Source: Schlesneria paludicola DSM 18645 | GTDB taxonomy: Bacteria; Planctomycetota; Planctomycetia; Planctomycetales; Planctomycetaceae | DNA length: 52,573 bases | Reading direction: 5' to 3' | NCBI GenBank assembly: GCA_945876035.1 | Contig: CAMCMU010000034.1 | Span: 1 to 52,573, forward strand | Part shown: piece after piece, positions 1 through 8,971 of the stretch | Layout of the letters: each line of letters starts with the position of its first letter | How positions within the stretch are numbered: the first letter of the stretch is position 1 | Notes under the pieces: model-generated | The model's input: the letters and a program-made list of their open reading frames with translations, nothing else | Database searches by the model: none | Told to the model about the DNA's origin: nothing | Translations under genes and position numbers: made by a program

Positions 1-42
1 GTCAGCCCCCGGACTCCACTCGTGAAGAGTCCAAGGGCTGAC
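1..42. repeat. Perfect nested hairpin at window edge
   Basis: The arms GTCAGCCC (1-8) and GGGCTGAC (35-42) pair, and inside them GGACTC (11-16) pairs with GAGTCC (27-32) around a 10-nt loop. No U-tract follows on either side, so this may be an intergenic palindrome or the terminator of a gene lying left of the window. Confidence 0.6.
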
Positions 43-173
43 GCCACCCGGCTCACCAAGAATGTCTCATCGAAGACCATGTGAGTATCAAAACAGATCG
101 AACACTAGTTCAGGTGGGCGTTTGCGTAAAGATCAGTCATGGCTGTCTGCTGTGGCTCGGATGATTCACGATT

Positions 174-244
174 GCACACCAACCCGAAGCGTCAGCGAGG
201 GCGAACCGTCACGACGCCCTCGTTGACGCTTCGGATTGGTGTGC
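174..244. repeat. Long intergenic palindrome (30-nt arms)
   Basis: The arm at 174-203 is the near-perfect reverse complement of 215-244, separated by an 11-nt loop (204-214). Core arm bases include CGAAGCGTCAGCGAGGGCG and its partner, with only a few mismatches. The structure lies upstream of the broken efflux gene. It resembles REP-type interspersed palindromes more than a terminator, because no T-run follows. Only one copy was noticed in this window. Confidence 0.7.
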
Positions 245-458
245 GGTACCGCGTTCTCTCCATGAGCTATGTACAAAACGGGTTAGGACGCTCATGGACT
301 GGCAAGCAGTGACGGTCCTGCCGCGAACGGCTGGGGACGCGGGTCGGACTGTGTCAGTCGTAACGGAGTAGCCAAAAAAACCAGTCGGACGGACAGCAAC
401 GCTGGTGCGGCAACGGAGGCCAATCCGGCAACACGCCCCACACGGAAGGTTGGGCACG

Positions 459-1238
459 ATGAAGACGCGGACGATCGTACACGGAATAGTGACCGGTGCG
501 GGATTGCTGTGTGCACAGTTTGTCTGTGAAACGGCGATCCGCGCCGAAGAACCGCCTCCTACGCCAACCGCTGCGGCGGTTGAGGCCGCTCCCGGAACCA
601 CGCTCGAAGAACTCGTGGCACTCGCCGAGTGGAGCAGTCCCGCAACTGCGACAGGCCCGCCGCTGAGGTCGAGTCGATGCGCGGCAAGGCGTATCAGGCG
701 GGCCTTTACCCTAATCCGGCCGCCTCAGGCGGTGCGACGCAATTGGCGGGAGATGAGAGTCAGTACTTCGCGGCCCTCAGCCAAGAGATCGTGACGAAAC
801 GGAAACTGCTACGCGATCAAGCGGCTGTCTGTCGTGAGGTCGCTCAGGTGGAGTTCCGTTACGTGCGGACTCGTTTCGAGTTGCTCACGGCTGTGCGACA
901 AGGCTACTTCGTCATGCTGGCGGCGCAGGGAGGTACTGACGCAACGGGTCGACATCGCGGGGAAGTCCCATCAAGCCGCTTTTCGATTGCAGGAGGCGGG
1001 TGAGGGGACGCGCAGCGATACGCTGTTGCTCGAGATCGAACTCGAAAAGGCGGAGGTGGGCCTCGAAAATGCGGACGCGAAGTGGCAGGCGACCGAACGG
1101 CAGTTGGTCGCGATCCTGGGACTGCGCGATCTGCAACTGAGCCGCATTCGGGGCGATCTAACCGAGTCGCTGGAGGGCGCGGCGACGCAAGTGCTGCTCG
1201 ACGGCGCACTGACTACGGGTGACCTGTGGCACACGTAG
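459..1238 (+). pseudogene. TolC/CzcC-family outer-membrane efflux protein, frameshifted
   Basis: The ATG at 459 opens a leader-like segment (MKTRTIVHGIVTGAGLLC...) followed by LEELVALAEW. The TolC-type sequence then continues in a different frame from about 640 (VESMRGKAYQAGLYPNPAA, ALSQEIVTKRKL, RFELLTAVRQGYFVMLAAQ), and returns to the first frame from about 930 (FRLQEAGEGTRSDTLLLEIE, RQLVAILGLRDLQ) up to the stop at 1238. Outer-membrane efflux proteins form the trimeric exit duct of tripartite RND or ABC pumps and are about 400-500 residues long. Here only the first half of the family is represented and at least two frameshifts are needed to read it. No pump or membrane-fusion partner lies next to it. 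The broken-gene reading is well supported. Sequencing error cannot be excluded for an individual shift. Confidence 0.75.
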
Positions 1239-2419
1239 TCCGTGCGTACTTTATCGAATCTCTTGATAAGTTATCCGTGAGAGAAAGCGGATTTTGTGAA
1301 CCTTTGCAATCCCGCCAAGGTGCTCTCTAGCATTTGTTGTTCGGGAAATTATCCGGCTGTGCTCGCCGCCGCGTTGCTCATCGCGACCCGTAGCAAGGGG
1401 TCTTGCAGCAGCCGCAACACGCCTCGCGACAGGGGGGACATCCTCCATCGGCACAAAAACTCTGCACTGGTCGCGACGCACGATCTCGGCAATGCCACTC
1501 ACGTCGCTCGTCGCCATGAGACGGGTAACGTCCTAGCGATGTCCGCGCACCGAAATCGCTGACCGAGCCCCGGGCAATGGGCATGCGTTTCGAGAGATTG
1601 GCGTTCCTCTGCCCGCGATCATGACAACCGCTTCTGGACACCCGACCACAATACCAGCTGTCGCCGCGGCGAACACATCGAATCCGTTTTGTATCGACAG
1701 CCGGCTGACGCTCAGCACGAGTCGAGCGGTAGTCCCAATTCTCGGCAGATGTTCAGACGCGTGGCGGGCGTGGGCTGCAGACATGCTGCCGATATCGAGA
1801 CCACGGGGAGCATCGTATTCAAATCAATCGAGCAGACTCTCGAGGTCCTAGATGGCTATTTCGAGGTGAGGGATTCTGGCCTTGGGCTCGTCAAAGAATG
1901 CGAAGTGCGTAATGAAACACCTCCTCTGCTGAATGCACCAGTGACGATCGGAAATCCTGAACACGCAGCCCGTTATTGTCATGGCCTCAATAGACGTCGT
2001 CGATTTCTGAGGCCGCCAGCCCCGCATCCTTCAACGCTCCCTGAGTCGTTTTCTGGATCAGCTCGCTTCCCAAATTTAGTATGAGCCCCAACCACCAATA
2101 CAGACTGTCATGAGCCACGAACGTTTGCTGTTGTGTGAGTTGCCAAACGGCTGGTGAAACGGTTTGGCCGGCCATCCCCCGTTGACGGACCGATCGCCCA
2201 CCCCCACCGTGTGTACAAGAGTGTCCCGCCTCTGTTACATTTTTGGGTGTCGGGGCATCCGTGGAGAGGATCACCCACAGCGAATTGTCGACACGCCCAA
2301 TGACCAGATCAAGAGTCCTTTTGGATCTCGAGTGGGAACACAACATCTTGAAAACAAGGCAGCGGCAGGTCTTCGCCTACTTGGAAACCGACGCCGGCAC
2401 TTGATACAGTGGGGGAACG
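1239..2419. other. Gene-poor stretch with one decayed coding trace
   Basis: No ORF here has convincing family similarity or codon structure. The only recognisable trace is on the minus strand near 1990-2064 (see separate entry). The stretch probably continues the decay seen in the efflux pseudogene upstream. Confidence 0.5.
1987..2064 (-). pseudogene. Possible DnaK fragment
   Basis: About 25 residues read SELIQKT..ALKDAGLAASEID, which resembles the DnaK segment around 'LIQKT(V/I)EPC.KALKDAGL.ASEID'. Neighbouring sequence in all minus-strand frames is not DnaK-like, and a stop follows directly. If real, it is a very short relic of an HSP70 copy. The match is short enough that chance or low-level convergence remains possible. 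Confidence 0.3.
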
Positions 2420-3280
2420 ATGAGAATCCTGTCACATGGCCACGACTTGGCCGATCTTGCTTCTGGGGTTGACGGTGGCTTAAGCCCGGAAGTGCAGCGT
2501 GTCCGTGAGCAACTGCGTACTTTCGAGCTTGGTGCATTCTTACTCAAGAACCTCGGGCTCAACGGGTATTGGACGTCCTACGTCGTCCTGCATCCTGACC
2601 AAGGGAGAAAGACGGGGTTGGGCAGTGACGGCGCGGCCATGGGCGAACTCGAGCGTTGGCTGCTCGACCGTTGCCCCGCATTCTTGGCGACACAGGAGCG
2701 TTTCCGCATCTTCCGGTCTCTGACACAACCGTTCATGACATCCGGAACGGCGTGCGCCTCGATCCCCTGCGGGCTGATGGACGACCTGCTTTCAGGTGAT
2801 GACTCGGGCATCAACGGCATGCGGCTGACCGGCGTCGATCTCGACGCCGAATCGTTGACGCTCGCCCGAGCCAACGCCGCGCGGTGCAAGCTGCAGGACG
2901 CAGTGACGTTTGAACAGCGGGATGCTTGGCACCTCGACTCGGCAAGTCGCTGGGACCTGATCACCAGCAACGGGCTCAACATCTACGTCGAAGATGACAG
3001 TAAGTGCGTCGACCTCTACAAGAGCTTCGCATCAGCTCTCGCGGCCGGCGGGCACTTGGTCACGAGTTTCATCACCCCTCCGGAAACTTGGCAACCGCAT
3101 CACGCCGGCGACCTCGAACGGCAGAGGTTTCTCTTCGGGCCGGTGGTGCCGGTGAAATGGCAGTGCACTCGGTCGGAGATGCTGACGCGGGAGCAACTCG
3201 CGATTGCAGGCTTTGAGGTACTCTGCGTGCAGTACGACGCGCAGCGAATATTCCCGGCCGTACTGGCCCGCAAATTGTAG
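2420..3280 (+). CDS. Class I SAM-dependent methyltransferase-like protein
   Basis: The 286-residue product starts at an ATG directly preceded by a G-rich Shine-Dalgarno (GGGGGAACG). The central region looks like a Rossmann methyltransferase: SIPCGLMDDLL takes the place of motif I, LTGVDLDAESLTLARANAA supplies the acidic residue that binds the SAM ribose and the following helix, and WDLITSNGLNIYVED is the motif IV/V region. GGHLVTSFITPP is a typical post-IV strand. The N-terminal ~100 residues lack a recognised domain and may contribute the substrate site. The substrate is not predictable. The gene stands alone between decayed regions. The overall style (long N-terminal extension, then Rossmann core) is like the methyltransferase at 51300-52202, but the two are not close copies. 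Confidence 0.75.
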   Translation: MRILSHGHDLADLASGVDGGLSPEVQRVREQLRTFELGAFLLKNLGLNGYWTSYVVLHPDQGRKTGLGSDGAAMGELERWLLDRCPAFLATQERFRIFRSLTQPFMTSGTACASIPCGLMDDLLSGDDSGINGMRLTGVDLDAESLTLARANAARCKLQDAVTFEQRDAWHLDSASRWDLITSNGLNIYVEDDSKCVDLYKSFASALAAGGHLVTSFITPPETWQPHHAGDLERQRFLFGPVVPVKWQCTRSEMLTREQLAIAGFEVLCVQYDAQRIFPAVLARKL

Positions 3281-4009
3281 TGACGTCCGTTAACAGGCCG
3301 CCGTCACTGCGACAAGGGCTCGCCCGATCGCCGGCACATTCGTAAGGCAATGGCCGTCCGAAGAAACAGGCAGAGGCACAGTTGCCCACGCCTCGGTTGC
3401 GGAAAAAAACGGCAAACTGACGCGCAGCATCGTCGCAGACGAGTCACCGGAACGCAGTGCCGAAAATCAGCACGTCCGGAAACCATCGTTCATCGGCCGG
3501 AACATATCGCTGCTCGAATTCTAGATGCTTCCGAGCAACGGTGCCGAACAGGATTGAGACAGGTACAATACGGCTCGGCACTGAGGTGCTTGGACCGCCA
3601 TTTTCCGCACAGGCGTGGCACCCTTTTTGCGCAGGGTGTGGTATGCATTATCTGTGTACCTCGCGACACTCAGAATTCACGAAAGATGCGGGGCGGATCG
3701 GTGCTGACGAGTCATACTGAGGGAGCGGAGACTGCGGCTGATGCGCACTCCGCTCAGTCACCCGCCACCAACACGCGGTTGACTGACGTAGGACATCGTT
3801 GGGCGACAGTCTTTCGACCAAATCTTGCCGCTGTTTGAGCGGTTGTCGCGTGGACGGTTGTCCACGCGACCACCGCGAGGAATCGCGAACGGCATCATGC
3901 CCCGAATTGTCTGAGGAGGGTCCTGTTGTCTTGATTCAATTCTATTTTCGCTATTCGGTCAAGAATCCGTTGTGCAAAGTCATAATGGGGACGTCTTTTT
4001 GATTTAATC
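3281..4009. other. Intergenic stretch, no gene recognised
   Basis: Overlapping ORFs on the plus strand are arginine-rich, lack family motifs and lack ribosome binding sites. The only clear structure is the hairpin at 3839-3876. Confidence 0.5.
3839..3876. repeat. Strong hairpin with 11-bp perfect core
   Basis: GTCGCGTGGAC (3845-3855) and GTCCACGCGAC (3860-3870) pair around a 4-nt GGTT loop. Beyond one mismatch, GCGGT (3839-3843) pairs with ACCGC (3872-3876). No T-run follows on either strand, so it is more likely a REP-like palindrome than a canonical terminator. It lies downstream of the minus-strand ORF at 4010-4189. Confidence 0.7.
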
Positions 4010-4189
4010 TCACAACTTTGCCGCAAGGTCATCGCGGATACGTGTGGCCGCAATCCGAAGTGTTTCTTCGGGTGTGATGCCAAGGTAATCGGCAAAAGTG
4101 TCTTTCGGTTCTCGGGCGATGTGGATCTCCCCATCAGAGGTGTGCCGTAACAGTGGGAACAGGATGGGTTGATAGTCAGAAATTGCCAT
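4010..4189 (-). CDS. 59-residue Mrr-N-like protein, possibly a truncated gene
   Basis: The product begins MAISDYQPILFPLLRHTSDG and continues with EIHIAREPKDTFADYLGITP and EETLRIAATRIRDDLAAKL. The pattern 'DYQ.I..PLL....DG..H......D..AD.LG.T.EE' resembles the winged-helix Mrr N-terminal domain, which in full-length proteins precedes an Mrr-type nuclease domain. Here the frame ends at a TGA right after the domain, and no nuclease sequence is visible downstream. The ORF is either a stand-alone DNA-binding remnant or the 5' stub of a deleted restriction gene. It is too short for usual gene-finder cut-offs, but the residue composition and acidic/basic alternation look genuinely coding. Confidence 0.45.
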   Translation of the reverse strand: MAISDYQPILFPLLRHTSDGEIHIAREPKDTFADYLGITPEETLRIAATRIRDDLAAKL

Positions 4190-4432
4190 TCACGATCCAA
4201 GCGGAGTTGTGAGGGTCTTTTGCCGTAGAACGATCCACACGCCGCGATGACGGGTGCGTGAGGCATCCCTTTGTTAAAAGCCGACGCTGCCGCTCGCTCT
4301 CAACGGCTCGTTCGGATCCTGGTGCTGCAATATGTTTGCCGCAATCTGTGGCCTAGCCAGAGTTCTTATCCTAGTTTCATGACCATCCCACTCCGGAGCC
4401 CCTAGGATGAGCGTGCAAGATCAGCGTGCCGC

Positions 4433-5722
4433 TCAGTCAACTGGCGATACAAAACCGATTCGATCAGGCCTCAATAATCGGGAAAACACGTAATTGGCCA
4501 AGTTTTCCCCTGCCTGCTGACCATCCTTGTCGTCGAAGTCGTAATGAATTCCGCCGTAGATGCGGCTGAGGCCTGCTTCGGCAGCCGCGGCGCTGAAGCG
4601 AGGAAAAGACCGCACCACTCCGGGCAGACCGTCTGATTCCACGATCAAGGAGACCTTGTCGGTTCCAAAGAAACGTTTCAACAAAGTCGCCGCGCTACCA
4701 CTGAAAGTACTATGGCCGCTGACATAACTGGCGAACGGTGGTGTAGGAATTAACGGTTCCCAATCTTTTTCTTGCTTGGTCTTGGGGTTGCTGTCCAGAT
4801 CGGCCTCGCGGATGGCGGTGATCGGTCGCCACAGGTAGTATTCGAATTTCATATCCCACGCGACGATGGCGGCATCCGCCAGCGTGATGTTCAGCAGAGC
4901 GAACAATCGAGCGTTCTCGGCAGAGGACAGGTCCCGTTGGGTGGCGACTCCTTGAGCGATTTTGTTCCAGTGGCCAGGAGGCGTGGACGTCCCAGGGCCG
5001 TCGGCCCAGAACAGCGCAATCTCCGTCTGATCGGCGGTCCGCGTCGTTGAGACCTTGCGTCCGATACTCTTCACTCGATTGAAGTCTCGAGTGTACTTTT
5101 CCGATTGCAGCCGAGGCGGCCCGGACCTACGAAACTGGTACGGAACGCGCATGGCAAAAGGGGGTATCTCCGCCCAGCCGGGCAACGCATAGGAGGCGAA
5201 TGCTTTTGGTGTCGGTTTCCAAACGCCGGGTCTTAATGCGGGCGGATTTCCGGGGGCCGCTGTCCCATTCGGATCACTGGCTCGCTCAGCAAGAATCGCA
5301 GTTGCCGCAGCCTGCCCCAGCAACACGGCCGCATCCTTATCCGGACCATTCGGGATTCGGCTCAATGTGTCGGTCAATTCCATGTCGTAGATCTCTTGGA
5401 ACTGCGGAAAAATCGCGATCAACGTCGCGTGCGCGGCTGCCGCAATCGCGGCATCCTGCGGCAAATCGGCCAACGCGGGCATGAAGAACAGGTACGGCTC
5501 GTGGTCCTTGACGATCGAATTCACCGCGTCATAGATGGCAATGTGAGTCATCGCCATCTTGCGCGACGCAACCGGAGGCGGAGTCATTTCCTCAGCGACG
5601 GAGTTCAACAGCAAGGCATTCCAGTGAAGCACCTCATCGCCGCCAAGCGCCGACGTATCGGTCAAAACCAAACCGAGGATTAAGACACCACAAACCACTA
5701 TTTTTCTCAGCATTGATCTCAT
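4433..5722 (-). CDS. Secreted vanadium-dependent haloperoxidase-like (PAP2 superfamily) protein
   Basis: The product is about 429 residues. A hydrophobic leader (MLRKIVVCGVLILGLVLTDT) ends near residue 28, so export is likely. The acid phosphatase/haloperoxidase active site is visible: a Lys...Arg-Pro segment (MKFEYYLWRPITAIR, about residue 290), SYVSGHSTFSGSA (about 334, phosphate/vanadate-binding Ser-Gly-His) and SRIYGGIHYDFDD (about 390, the Arg and the His that bonds vanadium). Family members oxidise halides with hydrogen peroxide or act as phosphatases, and sequence alone does not decide which. The start was set at the ATG at 5722, after AGAG. An upstream in-frame ATG at 5788 would add an unlikely basic prefix before the leader, and an ATG at 5713 is equally possible. 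The gene follows the DUF1549 unit on the same strand but is 340 bp away, so it is probably separate. Confidence 0.85.
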   Translation of the reverse strand: MRSMLRKIVVCGVLILGLVLTDTSALGGDEVLHWNALLLNSVAEEMTPPPVASRKMAMTHIAIYDAVNSIVKDHEPYLFFMPALADLPQDAAIAAAAHATLIAIFPQFQEIYDMELTDTLSRIPNGPDKDAAVLLGQAAATAILAERASDPNGTAAPGNPPALRPGVWKPTPKAFASYALPGWAEIPPFAMRVPYQFRRSGPPRLQSEKYTRDFNRVKSIGRKVSTTRTADQTEIALFWADGPGTSTPPGHWNKIAQGVATQRDLSSAENARLFALLNITLADAAIVAWDMKFEYYLWRPITAIREADLDSNPKTKQEKDWEPLIPTPPFASYVSGHSTFSGSAATLLKRFFGTDKVSLIVESDGLPGVVRSFPRFSAAAAEAGLSRIYGGIHYDFDDKDGQQAGENLANYVFSRLLRPDRIGFVSPVD

Positions 5723-6064
5723 TCTCTGGTTTCTAATCCGGTGAAATCGTAACCACCCAAGTTCGGCGACGGCAGCCAGAGGGCGCACTGATGACGCCCA
5801 CCGCCGTTCGCTGCGGCGTCTGCCATGTGATATCAGACGTGGAGACCGTCCGCTAGGAAATTGTTTTCGCGTCCCCCGCAGCCGGGACGGCTAAAGTAGG
5901 GGTTTGCCCCAACACGCAGGTCCACCCCGCGCCGAATCGTTTGCTAACTTCGGCGGGGACCGTTGTGGGCAACGTCCCAGAGGCTGCGGCGTGCAGCAGA
6001 AAAGAAGCAGCGGACTGAGGCGAGATGAGGGGATGGTCACCGTGTCGACCGTCGTGAGCTTCAA

Positions 6065-8926
6065 TTAATGGTTAAAGCGGAACTCTGGGCTCATCAGCAT
6101 GGCCCAGACGAGTTGCCGCAGCGATTTTTGCTGACGCTCCTCGATTCCGATCGGTAACGGCTTGGCGGCAACGGGGCGAACCACATCTAACGCGGCTGCC
6201 AATGCGGCGATTTCTGATTTCGCTTTCTCGTCAAGCGGGGAGTCGAGCTTGATGTCTGCGAAAAGGGAACTTGCTGACGAGTGTCGATTCACGCACAATT
6301 TCTGGTCGACGGCCGATGCGTCAACAGGCGAATCGGCTTCTGTCAGCAAGCGTTGCTGAGTGGAAATGGCGAGCTGGATCAACGCTTTCGAATCGTTCTT
6401 GCCGTGCAACATGTCGATCCACTGACCCAACGGCGACGCCGGTGAAATCAACGCGACCGCCGCCGTTTTGTTGTCGTCGCTCCGCGTGTAAAAATGCCAT
6501 ACAGAGGGATTTCCCAAGGTGTCGGCCAACGGATTGCCCAGATGAATCCGATTCTGCAATTGTTCGACCGCTTTCCATGTGCGATGTTGCTCTTCGATCT
6601 CGGTAATCGTCAGATCGCAGATTGTTGTATCGCATGCGTGCTGGTGCTCGTGCGCAGCAATGACCAGCAAAACGAATTCACCTGGCCGGACATCCCGTTC
6701 AGTCACGATGGTTGGGGTCTCTTCGTCCGGAAACGATTCTCCCTGCTTTACAAACCCTTCGCTCAGACGGGTCTCGCCTAATGGATGACGATGGACGAGC
6801 GTCCAGTCCACGCCGTTGCTCCCCTCGGGATGGCCGGCGGAGACACGAAAACTGATCCGCACTCGACCTAGAAGCGGACTCTGCCAGCCGAGGGCAATCT
6901 GCTGCTCGGCTGCAGGATGCATGGCCAACGCGTGAGGCGGAACGACAAAACCGGCAGTGGCTGGCTGATCATGCGAATTGACTCCGAGCCACGGTGTCGT
7001 GTCGCTGCCCCAGCCCAATAGCAGCTTGTTTCCATTGATCGCGTCCAGCTTGCTATCGAGTAAGCGCAGGTTCGCGAGTTCGGTCAGGTTTGCTTCGGTC
7101 AGTCTGTACCAGCGTTGGAGTATTTCCGGTTTGAGATCATGCGCTGCTGCGAATTTCTGGAAGTCGGCGTCCACTTTGCTGTGCGTTCTCTGCGCGACTG
7201 CGGCAAGGTAGTCACTTGTTCTAGCCAGTACCCGGCGTTGGGCTTGCTGGCGTGCGGTCAATTCGATTTGTTGGATGTCCTGCTCGATGGTAGCAACACG
7301 GGATCGGGCATTTTGGATCTCGTCCCGCTGTTGTAGCGCCCATTTGACGGACTCCGGATCTTCCGGCGGCGTGTTGAGTAATTCTTCGATTGCTACCACT
7401 TCTTCCGCGCTGGGGGCGCGGGAATAGATGACCCAACTGGCGGTCAGAATCTGATCTCGGCGTTCGTTTTTTTTTGCGAGCGAGGTTATCAAGTTTTCTC
7501 CGAGGGAATTCAGAATTCCCTCATCGTTGCTGAACTTGAGCACTTCGGTGATACCGACCTGGTCTCCCGGTTTCAACGGCCGGAGATGTTTTTCGTAGTG
7601 CTCACGAGACACCGTTTCCAGTTGCTCCACGCGCTGCGCGTATTGTTCGCTGGTTTGCTCCGCCGGCCAGTCAGGCAAGTCACTGACCAATCGCAGCGAC
7701 CGGCTATACTGCAACGGCGATAGCGGTCGCACGCGAGCCACGGCAAACAGATTCGCTGCCGGTGGTATTGCGTCGGACCAGCGGCTGCTGCGCGCGTATG
7801 TCTGGCTGCTGACGATTCCTTGGGTTGTGCGGCGCAGGTCGAAACCATGGTCCATCAAGTCACGGGCCAGCCAATTCAATAATTCGGGATGACTGGCCGG
7901 ATTTTGAGCGTGTATTTGATCGACGGGCATGACCAAGCCGTGGCCAAAAAAGCGATACCACAGGCGATTGACGATGGACGCCGCCATCCGTTGCCGCGTT
8001 TCTGCTCCAAGAGCGGCCTCGACAAATTTGGCTTTCCGGCTGAAGGCCGGGCGAGGCGGAAACACCTTCTTTTCCTTGAATGTTTCGTTCAGTGCACCGA
8101 GTTGTTTGTTTTCCTCATCGATCATCTTCTGTTGCTCGTCGGACGTAGGAAGATTTTCTTCGACGACCTGGCCGGTGAGAAAGATCAAGCGAGCCGCGCG
8201 TTCTTCTCCGTCCAAGGGGCGAAATTGCAAAACCCCAAATTGGCGTTCGTGAAGCTGGCCTTGAAAGTCGTGGCAGCGACTAAAGAAAGACCGCATGCCG
8301 TAATAGTATTCCTGTGAAATGCCATCTACGTAGGGGTGATCGTGGCAACGAGCGCACTCGATGTTCATGCCCAGAAATATTGAACTCACATCGCGGACTA
8401 AGGCGTCTTGATCGCTGAGCCGCCCTAAGACGAAATTGACAGCCGTCGGTTGGTCGGGGGACTCTCCCATGAGATGCTGAAACATGTTATCCCAAGTGCG
8501 ATTCTCCTGAAACGCGGTCAGTAGGTAAGCGTGCACGCTGGGCGATTGCTCACTATAGCCTTTCAACAAAACTTCAAACTCCGCTGCGGAGTGCCGAACG
8601 CAGTCTGGGGACGCGATCAGTCGTTGAATCAGTTTCTGGCGTTTTTCCGCGTCCTGCGATTCGACATATGACTGCGCCTCGTCGGCGATGGGGATACGAC
8701 CCGCCAAGTCGAGTACTAACCGGCGTACGAGTGTCGAATCGTCTGCCGGTGGTGCGGGTGAAATGCCTTCTTTATCGAGCCGGGCCGAGATGTCGTAATC
8801 GATCGCCTCTGCAACACTGAGATTCGGGGGCAGACGTTCATTGGCCGGCAACGTACTGGCGACAGTGTTCACGACCAACAGTGTGGCCAAACGCAGACAC
8901 CGAGAATTGAAATAGCCGCGAGCCAT
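6065..8926 (-). CDS. DUF1549/DUF1553 planctomycete protein with CxxCH motif
   Basis: The 953-residue product has a signal-like N-terminus (LRLATLLVVNTVASTLPANE). The DUF1549 region spans about residues 40-240 and contains VRRLVLDLAGRIP and the haem-binding-like ECARCHDHPY near residue 192. The DUF1553 region begins around 300 (SIVNRLWYRFFGHGLV, SHPELLNWLARDLMDHGFDL) and closes with the characteristic C-terminus LVWAMLMSPEFRFNH. A long insertion at about 600-860 is specific to this protein. The families are abundant in planctomycetes and predicted to be periplasmic, but no reaction has been shown that I can cite. It is last in a minus-strand unit: 45 bp separate it from the WD40 gene, and the DUF1501 gene is first. 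DUF1549/1553 proteins commonly pair with DUF1501 proteins, so a shared complex is a reasonable inference. Confidence 0.9.
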   Translation of the reverse strand: MARGYFNSRCLRLATLLVVNTVASTLPANERLPPNLSVAEAIDYDISARLDKEGISPAPPADDSTLVRRLVLDLAGRIPIADEAQSYVESQDAEKRQKLIQRLIASPDCVRHSAAEFEVLLKGYSEQSPSVHAYLLTAFQENRTWDNMFQHLMGESPDQPTAVNFVLGRLSDQDALVRDVSSIFLGMNIECARCHDHPYVDGISQEYYYGMRSFFSRCHDFQGQLHERQFGVLQFRPLDGEERAARLIFLTGQVVEENLPTSDEQQKMIDEENKQLGALNETFKEKKVFPPRPAFSRKAKFVEAALGAETRQRMAASIVNRLWYRFFGHGLVMPVDQIHAQNPASHPELLNWLARDLMDHGFDLRRTTQGIVSSQTYARSSRWSDAIPPAANLFAVARVRPLSPLQYSRSLRLVSDLPDWPAEQTSEQYAQRVEQLETVSREHYEKHLRPLKPGDQVGITEVLKFSNDEGILNSLGENLITSLAKKNERRDQILTASWVIYSRAPSAEEVVAIEELLNTPPEDPESVKWALQQRDEIQNARSRVATIEQDIQQIELTARQQAQRRVLARTSDYLAAVAQRTHSKVDADFQKFAAAHDLKPEILQRWYRLTEANLTELANLRLLDSKLDAINGNKLLLGWGSDTTPWLGVNSHDQPATAGFVVPPHALAMHPAAEQQIALGWQSPLLGRVRISFRVSAGHPEGSNGVDWTLVHRHPLGETRLSEGFVKQGESFPDEETPTIVTERDVRPGEFVLLVIAAHEHQHACDTTICDLTITEIEEQHRTWKAVEQLQNRIHLGNPLADTLGNPSVWHFYTRSDDNKTAAVALISPASPLGQWIDMLHGKNDSKALIQLAISTQQRLLTEADSPVDASAVDQKLCVNRHSSASSLFADIKLDSPLDEKAKSEIAALAAALDVVRPVAAKPLPIGIEERQQKSLRQLVWAMLMSPEFRFNH

Positions 8927-8971
8927 GTTGTCTTTCTTTCGATCCCATCGGCGATCTATGAACTGTTGCCT

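Noticed and set aside
3350-3838. 162-codon plus-strand frame
   Set aside because: Arg/Cys/His-rich without family motifs or ribosome binding site.
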